From Streptococcus porcinus (lineage in GTDB: Bacteria; Bacillota; Bacilli; Lactobacillales; Streptococcaceae), in assembly GCF_901542335.1 (NCBI RefSeq), contig NZ_LR594036.1, positions 496,001-560,000 on the forward strand: DNA of 64,000 nucleotides, read 5' to 3'. The translations under genes were made by a program, and so were the position numbers. Below, piece after piece: positions 45,333 to 56,483 of this stretch. How positions within the stretch are numbered: the stretch's first letter is position 1; the number at the start of each line of letters is the position of its first letter. The notes below the pieces were generated by a model that searched no databases, was not told the DNA's origin, and was given only the letters and a program-made list of their open reading frames with translations.

Positions 45333-45364
45333 TATCTCGAATTAGGCAAGGAGAAGGGGATTTT

Positions 45365-45916
45365 ATGGACTTTTGGACACATTTAGCACAACTATCTCTG
45401 ATTGAAACCGAACGCTTATACTTACGCCCCATAACCTACTTTGATAGTGATGCCTTTTTTGAGTTCGCGTCAGATCCTAGTCAGTTATCTTTTATTTTCC
45501 CAGCAGTGGCAACCAGATCAGAAAGTGATTACCTATTGACACATGCTTTTTTGAAAAATCCGCTAGGTTGCTGGGCTATTGCTGAAAAAAATCAGCAAGA
45601 TATGATTGGTTTTATTAAGTTTGAAAATATTGTAGTTAGCAGTGCATCGGCCGATTTTGGTTATTTTTTAAGTCACAAGTATCGTGGTCGAGGCTACATG
45701 ACAGAAGCGGTTAGGCATTTACTTGCCTTTTCCTTTGAAGACTTGAACCTCAAGTGTCTGAAAATTGTAACCCATAAAGAAAATATTGCTAGTCAAAAAG
45801 TTGCACAAGCGACATCATTTTCATTAAAACGTGCTTTCAAAGGCAGTGATCGCTATACCCATAAAGTAAGGGACTATCTGGAATACCAAATATCAAAAGG
45901 TGACTATCATGAGTAA
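45365..45916 (+). CDS. GNAT N-acetyltransferase (RimJ/RimL-like)
   Basis: 183 residues. ETERLYLRPITYFDSDAFFEF is the usual start of the ribosomal-protein N-acetyltransferase subgroup (split here as two adjoining segments), and the acetyl-CoA loop is HKYRGRGYMTEAV. It would transfer an acetyl group from acetyl-CoA to a protein N-terminus or small amine; the target is unknown. AAGGAGAAGG precedes the ATG. Its 3' end overlaps the start of the SpxR-like gene. Confidence 0.8.
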   Translation: MDFWTHLAQLSLIETERLYLRPITYFDSDAFFEFASDPSQLSFIFPAVATRSESDYLLTHAFLKNPLGCWAIAEKNQQDMIGFIKFENIVVSSASADFGYFLSHKYRGRGYMTEAVRHLLAFSFEDLNLKCLKIVTHKENIASQKVAQATSFSLKRAFKGSDRYTHKVRDYLEYQISKGDYHE

Positions 45917-47192
45917 ACATCAGGAAATTTTAGACTATTTAGAGAAATTAGCTATTGGTAAACGTGTCAGTGTTCGTAGTATTTCCAATCATTTGAAAGT
46001 TAGTGATGGAACTGCTTACCGTGCTATAAAAGAAGCGGAAAATCGTGGTATTGTTGAAACAAAGCCACGCAGTGGGACAGTTAGGGTTGAGCGTAAAAAT
46101 CGGATACGTATTGATAAATTAACCTATACAGAGATTGCTCGTATTAGTAATTCAGAAGTTTTAGCAGGGCATTCTGGCTTGGGGCATGAGTTTAGTAAGT
46201 TTTCAATTGTTGCTATGACTGAGAAAAATATTGGTCGTTACTTGGTTAAAGGTGGTCTACTTATTGTCGGGGATCGTGAGGAAATTCAATTATTAGCCTT
46301 GAAAAATCACAATGCTATTTTAGTTACGGGGGGATTTCCAATCTCAAACCGTGTTCTTTCGACAGCTAATCAACTAGGGATTCCTGTTATGGTGACACAT
46401 TATGATACGTTTGCGGTTGCAACTTTGATAAATCATGCTCTCTTGAACTTTAGAATCAAGACAGACTTGAAAACAGTTGAGAACAGCCTGATTCCATTAA
46501 GCGACTATGGTAGGCTTTATGAAACAGATAAGATTGAACAATTTAGTCGTTTAGCTAAGGAAACAAATAATGTCCGTTTCCCTGTTATTAATCAGGACTA
46601 TCAACTTGTTGGTGTGGTAAGTATGCGTGATATTGTTGGCAGATCAGGGCAGCTCATACTTAAAGAGGTAATGTCGCAAGATCCGATTTTTGTTTTTCCA
46701 AATACGAGTCTAGCCAATGTTGGTCAGAAAATGATTTTTGAAGATTTAAATATGTTGCCTGTGGTTGATGATGATGCCCGCGTTATTGGTGTTATTACTC
46801 GGCGGTTGGCAATGGATAATTTGAAAAACAGTCCCTCTATTACCCACCATACCTATAGTGAACAAATAGTATCTGAGTTGGAAGAATACAATCACTATTT
46901 TCAACTTGTTGTTGAGCCTAATATGATTGATAGTACTGGCAATCTTGCTCAGGGCATTATTTCAGAAATTTTGAAAGAAATCACACTAAAAGTCTTTACA
47001 AGAAAATATCAAAAAAATATCATTATTGAACAAATGATGATATACTTTTTACATGCCGCTCAAATTGAGGATCAATTAAAAATTTATCCTAAAATTATTA
47101 CTGAAAACCGAAGAAGTGGTGTTCTAGATTTTGAGATCTATGTCAATAGTCAGATAGTTGCTAAAGCGGTTATTACCAGTAAAATTAACTAA
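45909..47192 (+). CDS. spxR: CBS-HotDog domain transcription factor, SpxR-like
   Basis: 427 residues with the order N-terminal winged helix (VRSISNHLKVSDGTAYRAIKEA), DRTGG-like domain, two CBS motifs at about residues 190-310 (VVSMRDIVGRSG and VIGVITRRLAMDN) and a C-terminal HotDog domain. This architecture is that of SpxR, which in pneumococcus controls pyruvate oxidase spxB; CBS domains sense adenyl nucleotides. ATG at 45909 is 5 nt from AAAAGGTGA; the GTG at 45900 lies inside that ribosome site. Eight bp overlap with the GNAT gene. Confidence 0.85.
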   Translation: MSKHQEILDYLEKLAIGKRVSVRSISNHLKVSDGTAYRAIKEAENRGIVETKPRSGTVRVERKNRIRIDKLTYTEIARISNSEVLAGHSGLGHEFSKFSIVAMTEKNIGRYLVKGGLLIVGDREEIQLLALKNHNAILVTGGFPISNRVLSTANQLGIPVMVTHYDTFAVATLINHALLNFRIKTDLKTVENSLIPLSDYGRLYETDKIEQFSRLAKETNNVRFPVINQDYQLVGVVSMRDIVGRSGQLILKEVMSQDPIFVFPNTSLANVGQKMIFEDLNMLPVVDDDARVIGVITRRLAMDNLKNSPSITHHTYSEQIVSELEEYNHYFQLVVEPNMIDSTGNLAQGIISEILKEITLKVFTRKYQKNIIIEQMMIYFLHAAQIEDQLKIYPKIITENRRSGVLDFEIYVNSQIVAKAVITSKIN

Positions 47193-47221
47193 GAATGAAA
47201 CTAAATAAGGAGATTCAATAA

Positions 47222-48082
47222 ATGATAACATTAAAATCTGCACGAGAGATCGAGGCAATGGATATTGCAGGCGATTTCTTAGCGAGTATACATATTGGCC
47301 TACGGCAAATCATTAAACCTGGTGTTGATATGTGGGAAGTTGAAGAATATGTCCGCAAACGTTGTAAAGAAGAAAATGTTCTGCCTTTACAGATTGGCGT
47401 TGATGGTCATATGATGGATTATCCCTACGCAACCTGTTGTTCTCTAAATGATGAAGTAGCTCACGCTTTTCCAAGACACTATATTTTAAAAGATGGTGAT
47501 TTGCTCAAAGTTGATATGGTGCTTAGTATGCCTCTGGACAAATCAGTTATTGATGTGGCATCACTAGACTTTAATAATGTTGCTCAAATGAAAACAGTGA
47601 CTCAGCCTTATAATGGTGGTTTAGCAGACTCGTGTTGGGCTTATGCTGTGGGTAAACCATCCAAAGAAGTACAACAATTAATGGATGTCACAAAAGAAGC
47701 TATGTATATTGGCATTGAAAAGGCTCAAGTTGGTAATCGTATTGGTGATATAGGAGCTGCTATCCAAGCTTACGCTGAAAGTCATGGCTATGGGGTTGTT
47801 CGTGATTTAGTCGGACATGGTGTAGGACCAACGATGCATGAAGAACCAATGGTACCAAATTTTGGTACGGCTGGGCGCGGTTTACGCCTAAAAGAAGGCA
47901 TGGTATTAACCGTAGAACCAATGATTAATACAGGAACTTGGGAAATTGATACAGATATGAAAACTGGTTGGGCTCATAAAACCTTAGATGGAGGACTATC
48001 TTGTCAATATGAACATCAATTTGTCATTACAAAAGATGGTCCTGTTATCTTAACTAGCCAAGGAGAAGAAAGAACCTACTAA
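47222..48082 (+). CDS. map: Methionine aminopeptidase, type I
   Basis: 286 residues, about 30 longer than most type I enzymes because of an insert between the two metal aspartates (KVDMVL and LADSCW), as known in streptococcal MetAPs. Remaining metal ligands are the histidine of GHGVGPTMHEEP, the glutamate of VEPMIN and that of EHQFVI. It removes the initiator methionine from nascent proteins. AAGGAG precedes the ATG; 1 bp separates it from yihY. Confidence 0.93.
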   Translation: MITLKSAREIEAMDIAGDFLASIHIGLRQIIKPGVDMWEVEEYVRKRCKEENVLPLQIGVDGHMMDYPYATCCSLNDEVAHAFPRHYILKDGDLLKVDMVLSMPLDKSVIDVASLDFNNVAQMKTVTQPYNGGLADSCWAYAVGKPSKEVQQLMDVTKEAMYIGIEKAQVGNRIGDIGAAIQAYAESHGYGVVRDLVGHGVGPTMHEEPMVPNFGTAGRGLRLKEGMVLTVEPMINTGTWEIDTDMKTGWAHKTLDGGLSCQYEHQFVITKDGPVILTSQGEERTY

Positions 48083-48083
48083 A

Positions 48084-49043
48084 ATGGAAAAGAAGAAAAA
48101 CCTTTTTACCAGATTAATGGAAAAATGGCAGTATGAACCTGTTCAAGCTTTTATGAAACATTTTGCCAGTGCAGAGATGGATTTGTCTTCAATTGCTGTA
48201 GCCTATTACCTTATTTTAACGGTTTTCCCTCTCATTATTATTGCAGCTAATATTTTTCCCTATTTAAATATTGATATTTCTGATTTACTAAATTTGATGA
48301 AACAAAGCTTGCCAGTTGATATTTATAAACCAGCTGCATCTATTGTCACTAATATATTTTCAAAGCCTGCTGGTAGTATTTTGGGAATGGCCACCGTAGC
48401 TGGTTTATGGACAATGTCACGAAGTTTGACATCCTTGCAAAAGGCTATTAATAAAGCTTATGGGGCCTCTCAGCACCGTGATTTCTTAGTGAGTCATATC
48501 ATTGGTCTCTTAATTAGTGTTTTTATTCTTTTTCTATTAACATTTGTCTTGATTTTTTCAACTTTTTCAAAGGCAGCTATTCAAGTTATCGACAAACACT
48601 ACCATTTAAGTGATAATATTACTTCTCTATTTTTACTACTGATTCAACCTATTACCATCGTTATTATTTTTATTGGTATTATGGTTCTGTATTTTCTACT
48701 CCCAAATGTTAAAATACGGAAAATTCGCTATATATTACCCGGTACCTTCTTGACCGCCTTTGTTATGACATTTATGAGTAACATGCTCGCCAATTATGTT
48801 GTGCACAGTGTTGAGCGAATGGTAGATATCAAAATGTTTGGGTCAATCATGATTTTCATTATCATGCTATGGTTCATCTTTTTAGCTCGGATTTTGATTT
48901 TCGGTGCCATATGTAATGCCACTTATCAAGAATTAGACCAAGGTAAGTTGGTTGGTAGAAGGGGCAATGTGGCTTCTATTATGGAGCGTATTTTGGGGAA
49001 GAAAAAAGTAGATAAGGAAAACGAAGATAAAACTAAAGGTTAG
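48084..49043 (+). CDS. YihY/BrkB-family membrane protein
   Basis: 319 residues with six predicted membrane helices and the family's early SSIAVAYYLILTVFPLIII region, the central LWTMSRSLTSLQKAINKAY and GSIMIFIIMLWFIFLARILIFGA (continuous stretch split in two). Cytoplasmic charged tail. Function is unproven despite the old RNase BN label. It starts right after map with no close ribosome site, so coupling is likely. Confidence 0.85.
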   Translation: MEKKKNLFTRLMEKWQYEPVQAFMKHFASAEMDLSSIAVAYYLILTVFPLIIIAANIFPYLNIDISDLLNLMKQSLPVDIYKPAASIVTNIFSKPAGSILGMATVAGLWTMSRSLTSLQKAINKAYGASQHRDFLVSHIIGLLISVFILFLLTFVLIFSTFSKAAIQVIDKHYHLSDNITSLFLLLIQPITIVIIFIGIMVLYFLLPNVKIRKIRYILPGTFLTAFVMTFMSNMLANYVVHSVERMVDIKMFGSIMIFIIMLWFIFLARILIFGAICNATYQELDQGKLVGRRGNVASIMERILGKKKVDKENEDKTKG

Positions 49044-49072
49044 AAAGATAGCTTATTCTTTCTAACCTTTTT
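49035..49072 (+). terminator. Terminator of map-yihY
   Basis: AAAGGTTAGAAAG / CTTTCTAACCTTT, a 13-bp perfect stem with a 10-nt loop and a T run. The yihY stop codon lies within the stem. Confidence 0.85.
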
Positions 49073-49130
49073 ATGCTAGAACTTCCAAAATAGATATGAT
49101 AGAATGTTAAGGATTGGACAAGGAGAAAGA

Positions 49131-50414
49131 ATGAAACTCAAAACAGATTCTAGACCTTTACGAGGGTGCTTAACAATGCCTGGTGATAAATCCATTAGTC
49201 ACCGAGCAATCATTTTTGGAGCAATTGCAGAAGGAATTACAGAAATTGAAGGACTTTTAAAGAGTCATGATGTTAATGCAACTATCTCAGCTTTTCGACA
49301 AATGGGAGTTTTAATAGAAGAGAGAGGTCAAAAAGTTATTGTTCATGGACAAGGTTTTTCAGGGCTTAAACCTCCTCAAAAGGCCCTTGAAATGGGAAAT
49401 TCAGGAACATCCATGAGACTTTTGTGTGGGGTTATAGCTGGCCAAAATTGGATTGTAACCCTAAAAGGCGATGCCAGCTTGAGCAAGCGACCGATGGACC
49501 GCGTAGCTATTCCTCTAGAATTAATGGGAGCTGAGATTTCAGGACAAAACGATGCTAAGCAGCCCCCTATTACCGTAAAAGGTAAAACACATCTTAAAGC
49601 TATTACTTATCATTTACCCGTAGCTTCAGCCCAAGTGAAATCGGCTATTCTATTAGCGGCTCTACAAACTAAGGGACAAACCAAACTAGTTGAAAAGGCC
49701 CTTACACGTAATCATACCGAAGAGATGATCAGGATTTTTGGTGGCCGGATTCAACAGTCAGGGAAAGAAATGACGATCCAGGGCCCACAGTCCTTAAAGG
49801 GACAAAAAATTAAAGTGGCAGGAGATATTTCCAGTGCAGCCTTTTGGTTAGTGGCGGGCTTAATTGTACCAGGATCAGATATTTGGCTGGAAAATGTTGG
49901 TATTAATGAAACGAGAACCGGTATCTTAGATGTTATCAAAGATATGGGAGGACAGGTCGCTATTGAAAATTATGATAGTAAAAATCAATCAGCTCATCTC
50001 AGGGTTACTTATTCTGAATTGAGAGGTACCGAAATTTCAGGTGACTTAATTCCTCGATTAATAGATGAACTTCCAATTATAGCTCTTCTAGCAACACAGG
50101 CAAAGGGACAAACGATTATTAAGGACGCTGGCGAGCTAAGACTAAAAGAGACTAACCGAATAACGGTGGTTGTTGATATTCTCCAAAAAATGGGTGCACA
50201 AGTGGAAGAGAAAGCTGATGGGATGATTATCACAGGTGGCCAAGAGCTAGTAGCTTGTCAAGCAGACGCGCAAATGGATCATCGTATTGGAATGATGGTG
50301 ACCATTGCCGCTCTACTTGTAAAAAAAGGGACAATGACTTTAAAAGGGGCAGATGCTATTGCGACTAGTTACCCTAATTTTTTCGCAGATTTAGAAAGAT
50401 TACAAGATGACTAA
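49131..50414 (+). CDS. aroA: 5-enolpyruvylshikimate-3-phosphate synthase
   Basis: 427 residues. Early [11 protein letters not shown], the NSGTSMRLL loop and C-terminal RLKETNR are characteristic. It joins PEP and shikimate-3-phosphate in aromatic amino acid synthesis. The ATG at 49131 with AAGGAG is chosen; an in-frame ATG at 49104 overlaps the -10 box. It overlaps aroK by 8 bp (ATGACTAA). Confidence 0.95.
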   Translation: MKLKTDSRPLRGCLTMPGDKSISHRAIIFGAIAEGITEIEGLLKSHDVNATISAFRQMGVLIEERGQKVIVHGQGFSGLKPPQKALEMGNSGTSMRLLCGVIAGQNWIVTLKGDASLSKRPMDRVAIPLELMGAEISGQNDAKQPPITVKGKTHLKAITYHLPVASAQVKSAILLAALQTKGQTKLVEKALTRNHTEEMIRIFGGRIQQSGKEMTIQGPQSLKGQKIKVAGDISSAAFWLVAGLIVPGSDIWLENVGINETRTGILDVIKDMGGQVAIENYDSKNQSAHLRVTYSELRGTEISGDLIPRLIDELPIIALLATQAKGQTIIKDAGELRLKETNRITVVVDILQKMGAQVEEKADGMIITGGQELVACQADAQMDHRIGMMVTIAALLVKKGTMTLKGADAIATSYPNFFADLERLQDD

Positions 50415-50898
50415 GGTATTACTCGGATTCATGGGAGCGGGAAAAACAACAATTGGCTCCTTATTAGATAAGCGTTTTTTAGACATGGATGTGATTATCG
50501 AAGATCGGATTGGGATGTCTATTTCGGATTTTTTTACTCACCAAGGCGAAGCGGCATTTCGAGCGATTGAATCAGCTTTGCTAGAAGAATTAATGACTAT
50601 GAAAGGTGATTACATCATTTCAACAGGAGGTGGTGTAGTAATTAGTGAATCAAACCGCGAACTATTACGTCAAAATCGGAAAAATAACATTTTACTGTCA
50701 GCTTCTTTTGAAGTTCTGTATGACCGAATTAAAAAGGATAAAGTCTTTCAACGGCCTCTATTTTTAAATAATTCGAAAGAAGATTTCCATGGTATTTTTG
50801 AGCGACGGATGATCCTTTATGAAGGCCTCTCTGATTTGGTTATTAACGTTGATAATAGAACTCCTGAAGAAATTGTGCGTATTATTAATAGCATCTAG
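50407..50898 (+). CDS. aroK: Shikimate kinase
   Basis: 163 residues. P-loop GFMGAGKTT at residues 7-15, the shikimate-binding aspartate in [10 protein letters not shown] and the GGG loop in [10 protein letters not shown]. It phosphorylates shikimate for AroA. It is translationally coupled to aroA. No pheA follows; the next gene is an LCP protein with its own promoter. Confidence 0.94.
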   Translation: MTKVLLGFMGAGKTTIGSLLDKRFLDMDVIIEDRIGMSISDFFTHQGEAAFRAIESALLEELMTMKGDYIISTGGGVVISESNRELLRQNRKNNILLSASFEVLYDRIKKDKVFQRPLFLNNSKEDFHGIFERRMILYEGLSDLVINVDNRTPEEIVRIINSI

Positions 50899-50925
50899 TA
50901 AGTAAATGATGGTATTTAAAAATGA

Positions 50926-50950
50926 TATGGCAAGCATTAATATTGCCATA
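50926..50950 (+). other. Stem-loop after aroK
   Basis: TATGGCAA / TTGCCATA, an 8-bp perfect stem with a 9-nt loop but no T run; it may be a weak terminator or stability element. Confidence 0.35.
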
Positions 50951-50998
50951 ATAAGTCTTCAAAAAGAATTTTTCACAGACAAGTTGGATAAGTTAAGT

Positions 50999-51004
50999 TA
51001 TAAT
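50999..51004 (+). promoter_or_regulatory. -10 box of the LCP gene
   Basis: TATAAT, 54 bp before the ATG; no good -35 at standard spacing. Confidence 0.4.
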
Positions 51005-51058
51005 AGAAACTACTGAAGTAGTTGAGAGAGAAATATAGTTGAAGCAAATGAGATAAAT

Positions 51059-52534
51059 ATGGCAAGAAATGAAAAAAATGGTTTAAGTCACCACGAAGAA
51101 CTAAGGTATTTTTACTTACTGAGGAATTTGAATTATTTAAGTGAAAATGAGATGAGAGAGTATCGGTATTTAAAGGCCAAAATGGAAGCTAAAATATCCG
51201 ATAAAATGACCTCTTATTCTGACAAAACTGAAGCGCAGCGAACTTTTGAGAACCAGCGCTTTCAGGATTTTTCTGCTTCCGACCATTATCAAGGGAGACA
51301 AAGTAAGTATGATGACGACAGTAATCAGGCTTACCGACCAGAAGAAACCCTTCCAAATGGCTTACCCATTTACCCCGGTCAACCACCAATGTCTCGTAGC
51401 TCCAAGCGTCATCAAAGACTTAAGCGAGAAGAAGTAGTAGGTCCTGAAAATTTTGCACAGGAAACTTCTTTATATGAAACCTATGATAGCTCGGCTGCTA
51501 CTAGTAAAAAAAGTAAAAAGCCGAAGAAAAAAGGAAAGTTAAAACGAAATCTTAAGATTTTAGGCTTCATTTTGATGTTGCTAATAGCTGGTGTCATTTT
51601 GATGTTTGCAAAAGGTTATTTTGATATTTCCACTAATAAAGCCAAATATAAGCCTGCAGTTACAGAAACATTCAATGGTGTTGACACTAAAAATGGGACC
51701 AATATCTTGATTTTAGGCTCAGATCAACGGGTTACACAAAAATCAGACGATGCCAGAACAGACACTATTATGGTTCTTAATATTGGTAACAAAGATAAAA
51801 AAGTTAAGATGGTTAGCTTTATGCGTGATACCTTAGTCAATATTCCAGGATATAGTTATAACAATAATGACTCTTACGATCTCAAATTGAATTCTTCCTT
51901 TAATTTTGGAGAACAAGATGGCCATAAAGGTGCGGAAATGGTCCGTAAGACTTTAAAACATAATTTTGATATTGATGTGAAATATTATATGATGGTTGAT
52001 TTTGAAACTTTTGCAGAAGCTATTGATACTTTATTCCCAAGTGGTGTTAAAATAAATGCAAAATTTGCAACTATCTCTGGAGAAGCTGTAAATTCTGTTG
52101 AAGTTCCAGATGATTTACGAATGAAAAACGGAGTTGTGCCAGAACAGACTATTAAAGTTGGTGAACAACGTATGGATGGTCGTACTCTCCTTAATTATGC
52201 TCGCTTCAGAAAAGATGATGATGGAGATTATGGACGAACAGTGAGACAACAACAAGTTATGACAGCAATCATGTCACAAGTCAAAGATCCGGTTAAATTA
52301 TTTACAGGTTCAGCAGCTATTGGAAAACTTTATGCCTTAACGTCAACTAACGTTCCTTCTGGTTTTATCCTTCAAAAAGGATTAGCTTCCGTTACCTCCG
52401 GAGCAAAGGTGGAGCATGTCACTATTCCAGCCCAAGGCGATTGGGTAGATGAGTTTGACATGTATGGTGGGCAAGGCTTATACGTTGATTTTGCCAAATA
52501 TCAGAAAAATTTATCAAAAATGGGATTACGTTAA
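51059..52534 (+). CDS. LytR-CpsA-Psr (LCP) family cell-wall glycopolymer transferase
   Basis: 491 residues. A long charged cytoplasmic N-terminus of about 160 residues precedes one membrane helix (about 163-184), so the LCP domain is outside. The domain has ILILGSDQR, DARTDTIMVL, SFMRDTLVNIPG and the arginine-rich LLNYARFRKDDDGDYGR, which bind the polyprenyl phosphate. LCP enzymes attach teichoic acid-like polymers or capsule to peptidoglycan. The unusually long N-terminal tail (S, K and Q rich) may be regulatory. A terminator-like hairpin follows. Confidence 0.9.
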   Translation: MARNEKNGLSHHEELRYFYLLRNLNYLSENEMREYRYLKAKMEAKISDKMTSYSDKTEAQRTFENQRFQDFSASDHYQGRQSKYDDDSNQAYRPEETLPNGLPIYPGQPPMSRSSKRHQRLKREEVVGPENFAQETSLYETYDSSAATSKKSKKPKKKGKLKRNLKILGFILMLLIAGVILMFAKGYFDISTNKAKYKPAVTETFNGVDTKNGTNILILGSDQRVTQKSDDARTDTIMVLNIGNKDKKVKMVSFMRDTLVNIPGYSYNNNDSYDLKLNSSFNFGEQDGHKGAEMVRKTLKHNFDIDVKYYMMVDFETFAEAIDTLFPSGVKINAKFATISGEAVNSVEVPDDLRMKNGVVPEQTIKVGEQRMDGRTLLNYARFRKDDDGDYGRTVRQQQVMTAIMSQVKDPVKLFTGSAAIGKLYALTSTNVPSGFILQKGLASVTSGAKVEHVTIPAQGDWVDEFDMYGGQGLYVDFAKYQKNLSKMGLR

Positions 52535-52538
52535 AGTA

Positions 52539-52547
52539 TGTTATAAT
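52539..52547 (+). promoter_or_regulatory. Extended -10 promoter of rlmD
   Basis: TGT-TATAAT (hexamer 52542-52547) right after the LCP stop, with its start expected inside the following hairpin. Confidence 0.5.
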
Positions 52548-52548
52548 G

Positions 52549-54236
<1,688 letters not shown>

Positions 54237-54254
54237 TAGAAATGGAGGGTATTT

Positions 54255-54536
54255 ATGAGATGGATATTAAAAATAATCTTATTTCCAATTAGCTTGGTGT
54301 TAAGTATCCTCACTGCATTTCTGACATTTTTACTTGCCATAGGAACAACAATACTGTATTTGCTAATGCTTATGTGTGTCGTTGTTGGGGTCGTATCATT
54401 GTTTAAAAAGGATTTTTCAATAGGCATAGAAGCATTGATAGTAGGATTCTTGTTAAGCCCATACGGAATACCGATGGTTGGAGCAGCAGTTATAGCTTTT
54501 TTACAAGGTATCAATGAAGCAATAAAATCAATCTAA
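54255..54536 (+). CDS. ICE small membrane protein, CD1845-like
   Basis: 93 residues, three hydrophobic segments filling nearly the whole chain, beginning MRWILKIILFPISL. The sequence resembles the CD1845 family found in clostridial conjugative transposons, always near one end. Function unknown. A GGAGG site lies 7 nt before the ATG. It starts 18 bp after the rlmD stop. Confidence 0.7.
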   Translation: MRWILKIILFPISLVLSILTAFLTFLLAIGTTILYLLMLMCVVVGVVSLFKKDFSIGIEALIVGFLLSPYGIPMVGAAVIAFLQGINEAIKSI

Positions 54537-54664
54537 ATAAGAATATAGAATAACGATGATAGATATAGAGAACATAGAAAAATCTAAATAATGGGTTTGG
54601 TTATTAACATCTTACAACGTTGTTTAGACTACCTAAAAATCAAATTATGTTAGGAGTTATTTTG

Positions 54665-56272
54665 ATGGATGGAGTAAAAGAAATAATTTTGCAGACCAAG
54701 AACGTGGAATATATAAGGAGAAATTTAGGAAAAGAACAATGGATACAGGTATCCGGTCACAAAGATATGAATGGTGCAGATGCAAGATTTTGGTGTGGGT
54801 TAGTTTCGCTAAATCATATAGATGAGGTATATAATGATGTTGGGTGGGATGTTTCTGCTAACGAGCAAGGAAATCCCGGATTTGAAGGAAATGGATACGC
54901 ATATCAGTATAAAGCGAATTTGCTAAAAGATGGTTTTGAATCTATTTTATATTATCGTGATTTTTATGGTGTTGAGGAAGATTATATTGAGTTATCACAG
55001 GAGTTTATCTTACTAAACAATCTTCGATATAACAAAAATAGTAAATCATATTGGGCTATGTATGAAAATGGGGAAAGTGAAGAAGCTGTTAAATATATTG
55101 ATGCTACGACGATTCAAATTAAAATGAAGTTTTTACGTAATTATTCATCAGCAAAACAGATGGCAATTTTACTTTTTTTTGATATTAGAACTAAGTTCGA
55201 TGGAAAAATATCTGATTTTGGGCTAGAAGAGTTTAATACCGAATCTAAAGATAATAGTCTGTTTTATGGATTATGGGGCGGTGATATGAATTTTCCAATA
55301 TATGTGTATAGTGTCTTAATGGGTAAAAAAATTCTTATGCCAGCGCCAATTGAGGAATGTGGTTATTGGCCGTATGAAAAAGAAGAAAGTTACGAGGACT
55401 TTATTATTGGTGTTGACGAGTTTGGAAAAGAAATTTTTAATACGTGCAATCCGGATAAGCTGAATAATTATTTTGGGTCTAATCCAGATGCTCCTATGTA
55501 TTTAACACCAGTATTTTTTAAGCGTGATGTATTACAAAAATATGTAAATAAACCTGAGTTATATGAAATTAGAGATGGATATTTGAGTTGTCAATCATTA
55601 TGGGGTATTGAAATAGATAATCATCATAAAAATTGTGTAGCAGTTTATTTGGGCGATTTAGGAAGAGATTTACCTGAAAGTGAGCGTGGATACTGGAAAA
55701 GTTACAATATAGTAGGTGAAGAAGGAGTAAGCCAGGTATCTTTCCAAAGGGATTTCTGTAATATATTTACGGAGTCAAATATGGAAGATCATAAATTTCA
55801 AGTTCTTTATGGTTCTTTAATAAAGCAATGGAACACAAAATATGGCTGGGATTTATATCTGCCATTATCTGTGGAAGATCAATATAATCTAACTCAAATT
55901 AGAATCCCGCTTGGGGAAAGTCAGCCAGAATTCGATCAATTAGTTTTGTCGTTAGTTAAAGTTTTGATTGACTCACTTAATGAAAAGCAATTAATCGTTC
56001 TTGGAGATGTTCAAACTGATATTAAAGGAATAAGTAAACTTGAAAGATGGATACAATCAAACGAGGCTGTTGGGTATGAAAATCATATTAAGTTTTTAAG
56101 GGATTTACAGAAGTTAAGATCTACTGGATCTGGACACAGAAAAGGTAAAGAATATAGTAAGATTTCAAATACATTTGACTTATCAGAAAAAAGTAAAATA
56201 GATGTATTCGAAGAGGTTCTTCGAAAATCAAATGATTTCCTGAAATATATGAAAACTACGTTTTTAGATTAA
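54665..56272 (+). CDS. Uncharacterised ICE cargo protein with possible C-terminal HEPN-type motif
   Basis: 535 residues; I do not recognise a named family. No signal peptide or membrane helices. The N-terminal part (to about residue 200) is aromatic-rich and contains ILYYRDFYGVEEDYIELSQE. The C-terminal about 130 residues are helical and end with LRSTGSGHRKGKEY, where R-x5-H fits the RX4-6H pattern of HEPN ribonucleases. It sits at the ICE end, typical for cargo, outside the transfer operon, and is more AT-rich than its neighbours. ATG at 54665 is 8 nt from TAGGAG. An antiviral role is a guess. Confidence 0.55.
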   Translation: MDGVKEIILQTKNVEYIRRNLGKEQWIQVSGHKDMNGADARFWCGLVSLNHIDEVYNDVGWDVSANEQGNPGFEGNGYAYQYKANLLKDGFESILYYRDFYGVEEDYIELSQEFILLNNLRYNKNSKSYWAMYENGESEEAVKYIDATTIQIKMKFLRNYSSAKQMAILLFFDIRTKFDGKISDFGLEEFNTESKDNSLFYGLWGGDMNFPIYVYSVLMGKKILMPAPIEECGYWPYEKEESYEDFIIGVDEFGKEIFNTCNPDKLNNYFGSNPDAPMYLTPVFFKRDVLQKYVNKPELYEIRDGYLSCQSLWGIEIDNHHKNCVAVYLGDLGRDLPESERGYWKSYNIVGEEGVSQVSFQRDFCNIFTESNMEDHKFQVLYGSLIKQWNTKYGWDLYLPLSVEDQYNLTQIRIPLGESQPEFDQLVLSLVKVLIDSLNEKQLIVLGDVQTDIKGISKLERWIQSNEAVGYENHIKFLRDLQKLRSTGSGHRKGKEYSKISNTFDLSEKSKIDVFEEVLRKSNDFLKYMKTTFLD

Positions 56273-56421
56273 TTAGGAGCGTGATATAAAGAACAAGTAT
56301 GGCAAGAATTCTTCCTATATAGATACTTTATATTATGCTTTAAACTAGGGTTTGTAAAGTATTCACATCATTCATATAAATTCCAGTTTTGTAAAATAAA
56401 AATTTCAGAAAAATGGTTACC

Positions 56422-56456
56422 AAAGGCGATAGAGAAAAACTATCGTCTTTTTCTTT
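56422..56456 (+). terminator. Terminator upstream of repA
   Basis: AAAGGCGATAG / CTATCGTCTTT (one G-T pair) with a 7-nt loop, then TTCTTT. It separates the cargo gene from the transfer module; the rest of 56273-56483 is AT-rich with no gene. Confidence 0.7.
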
Positions 56457-56483
56457 GCAAATTTTTAAGGAGGGGGTGAAGCG

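Noticed and set aside
49104..49130. Earlier in-frame ATG for aroA
   Set aside because: It overlaps the -10 region and lacks a ribosome site; 49131 follows AAGGAG and matches the normal AroA N-terminus.
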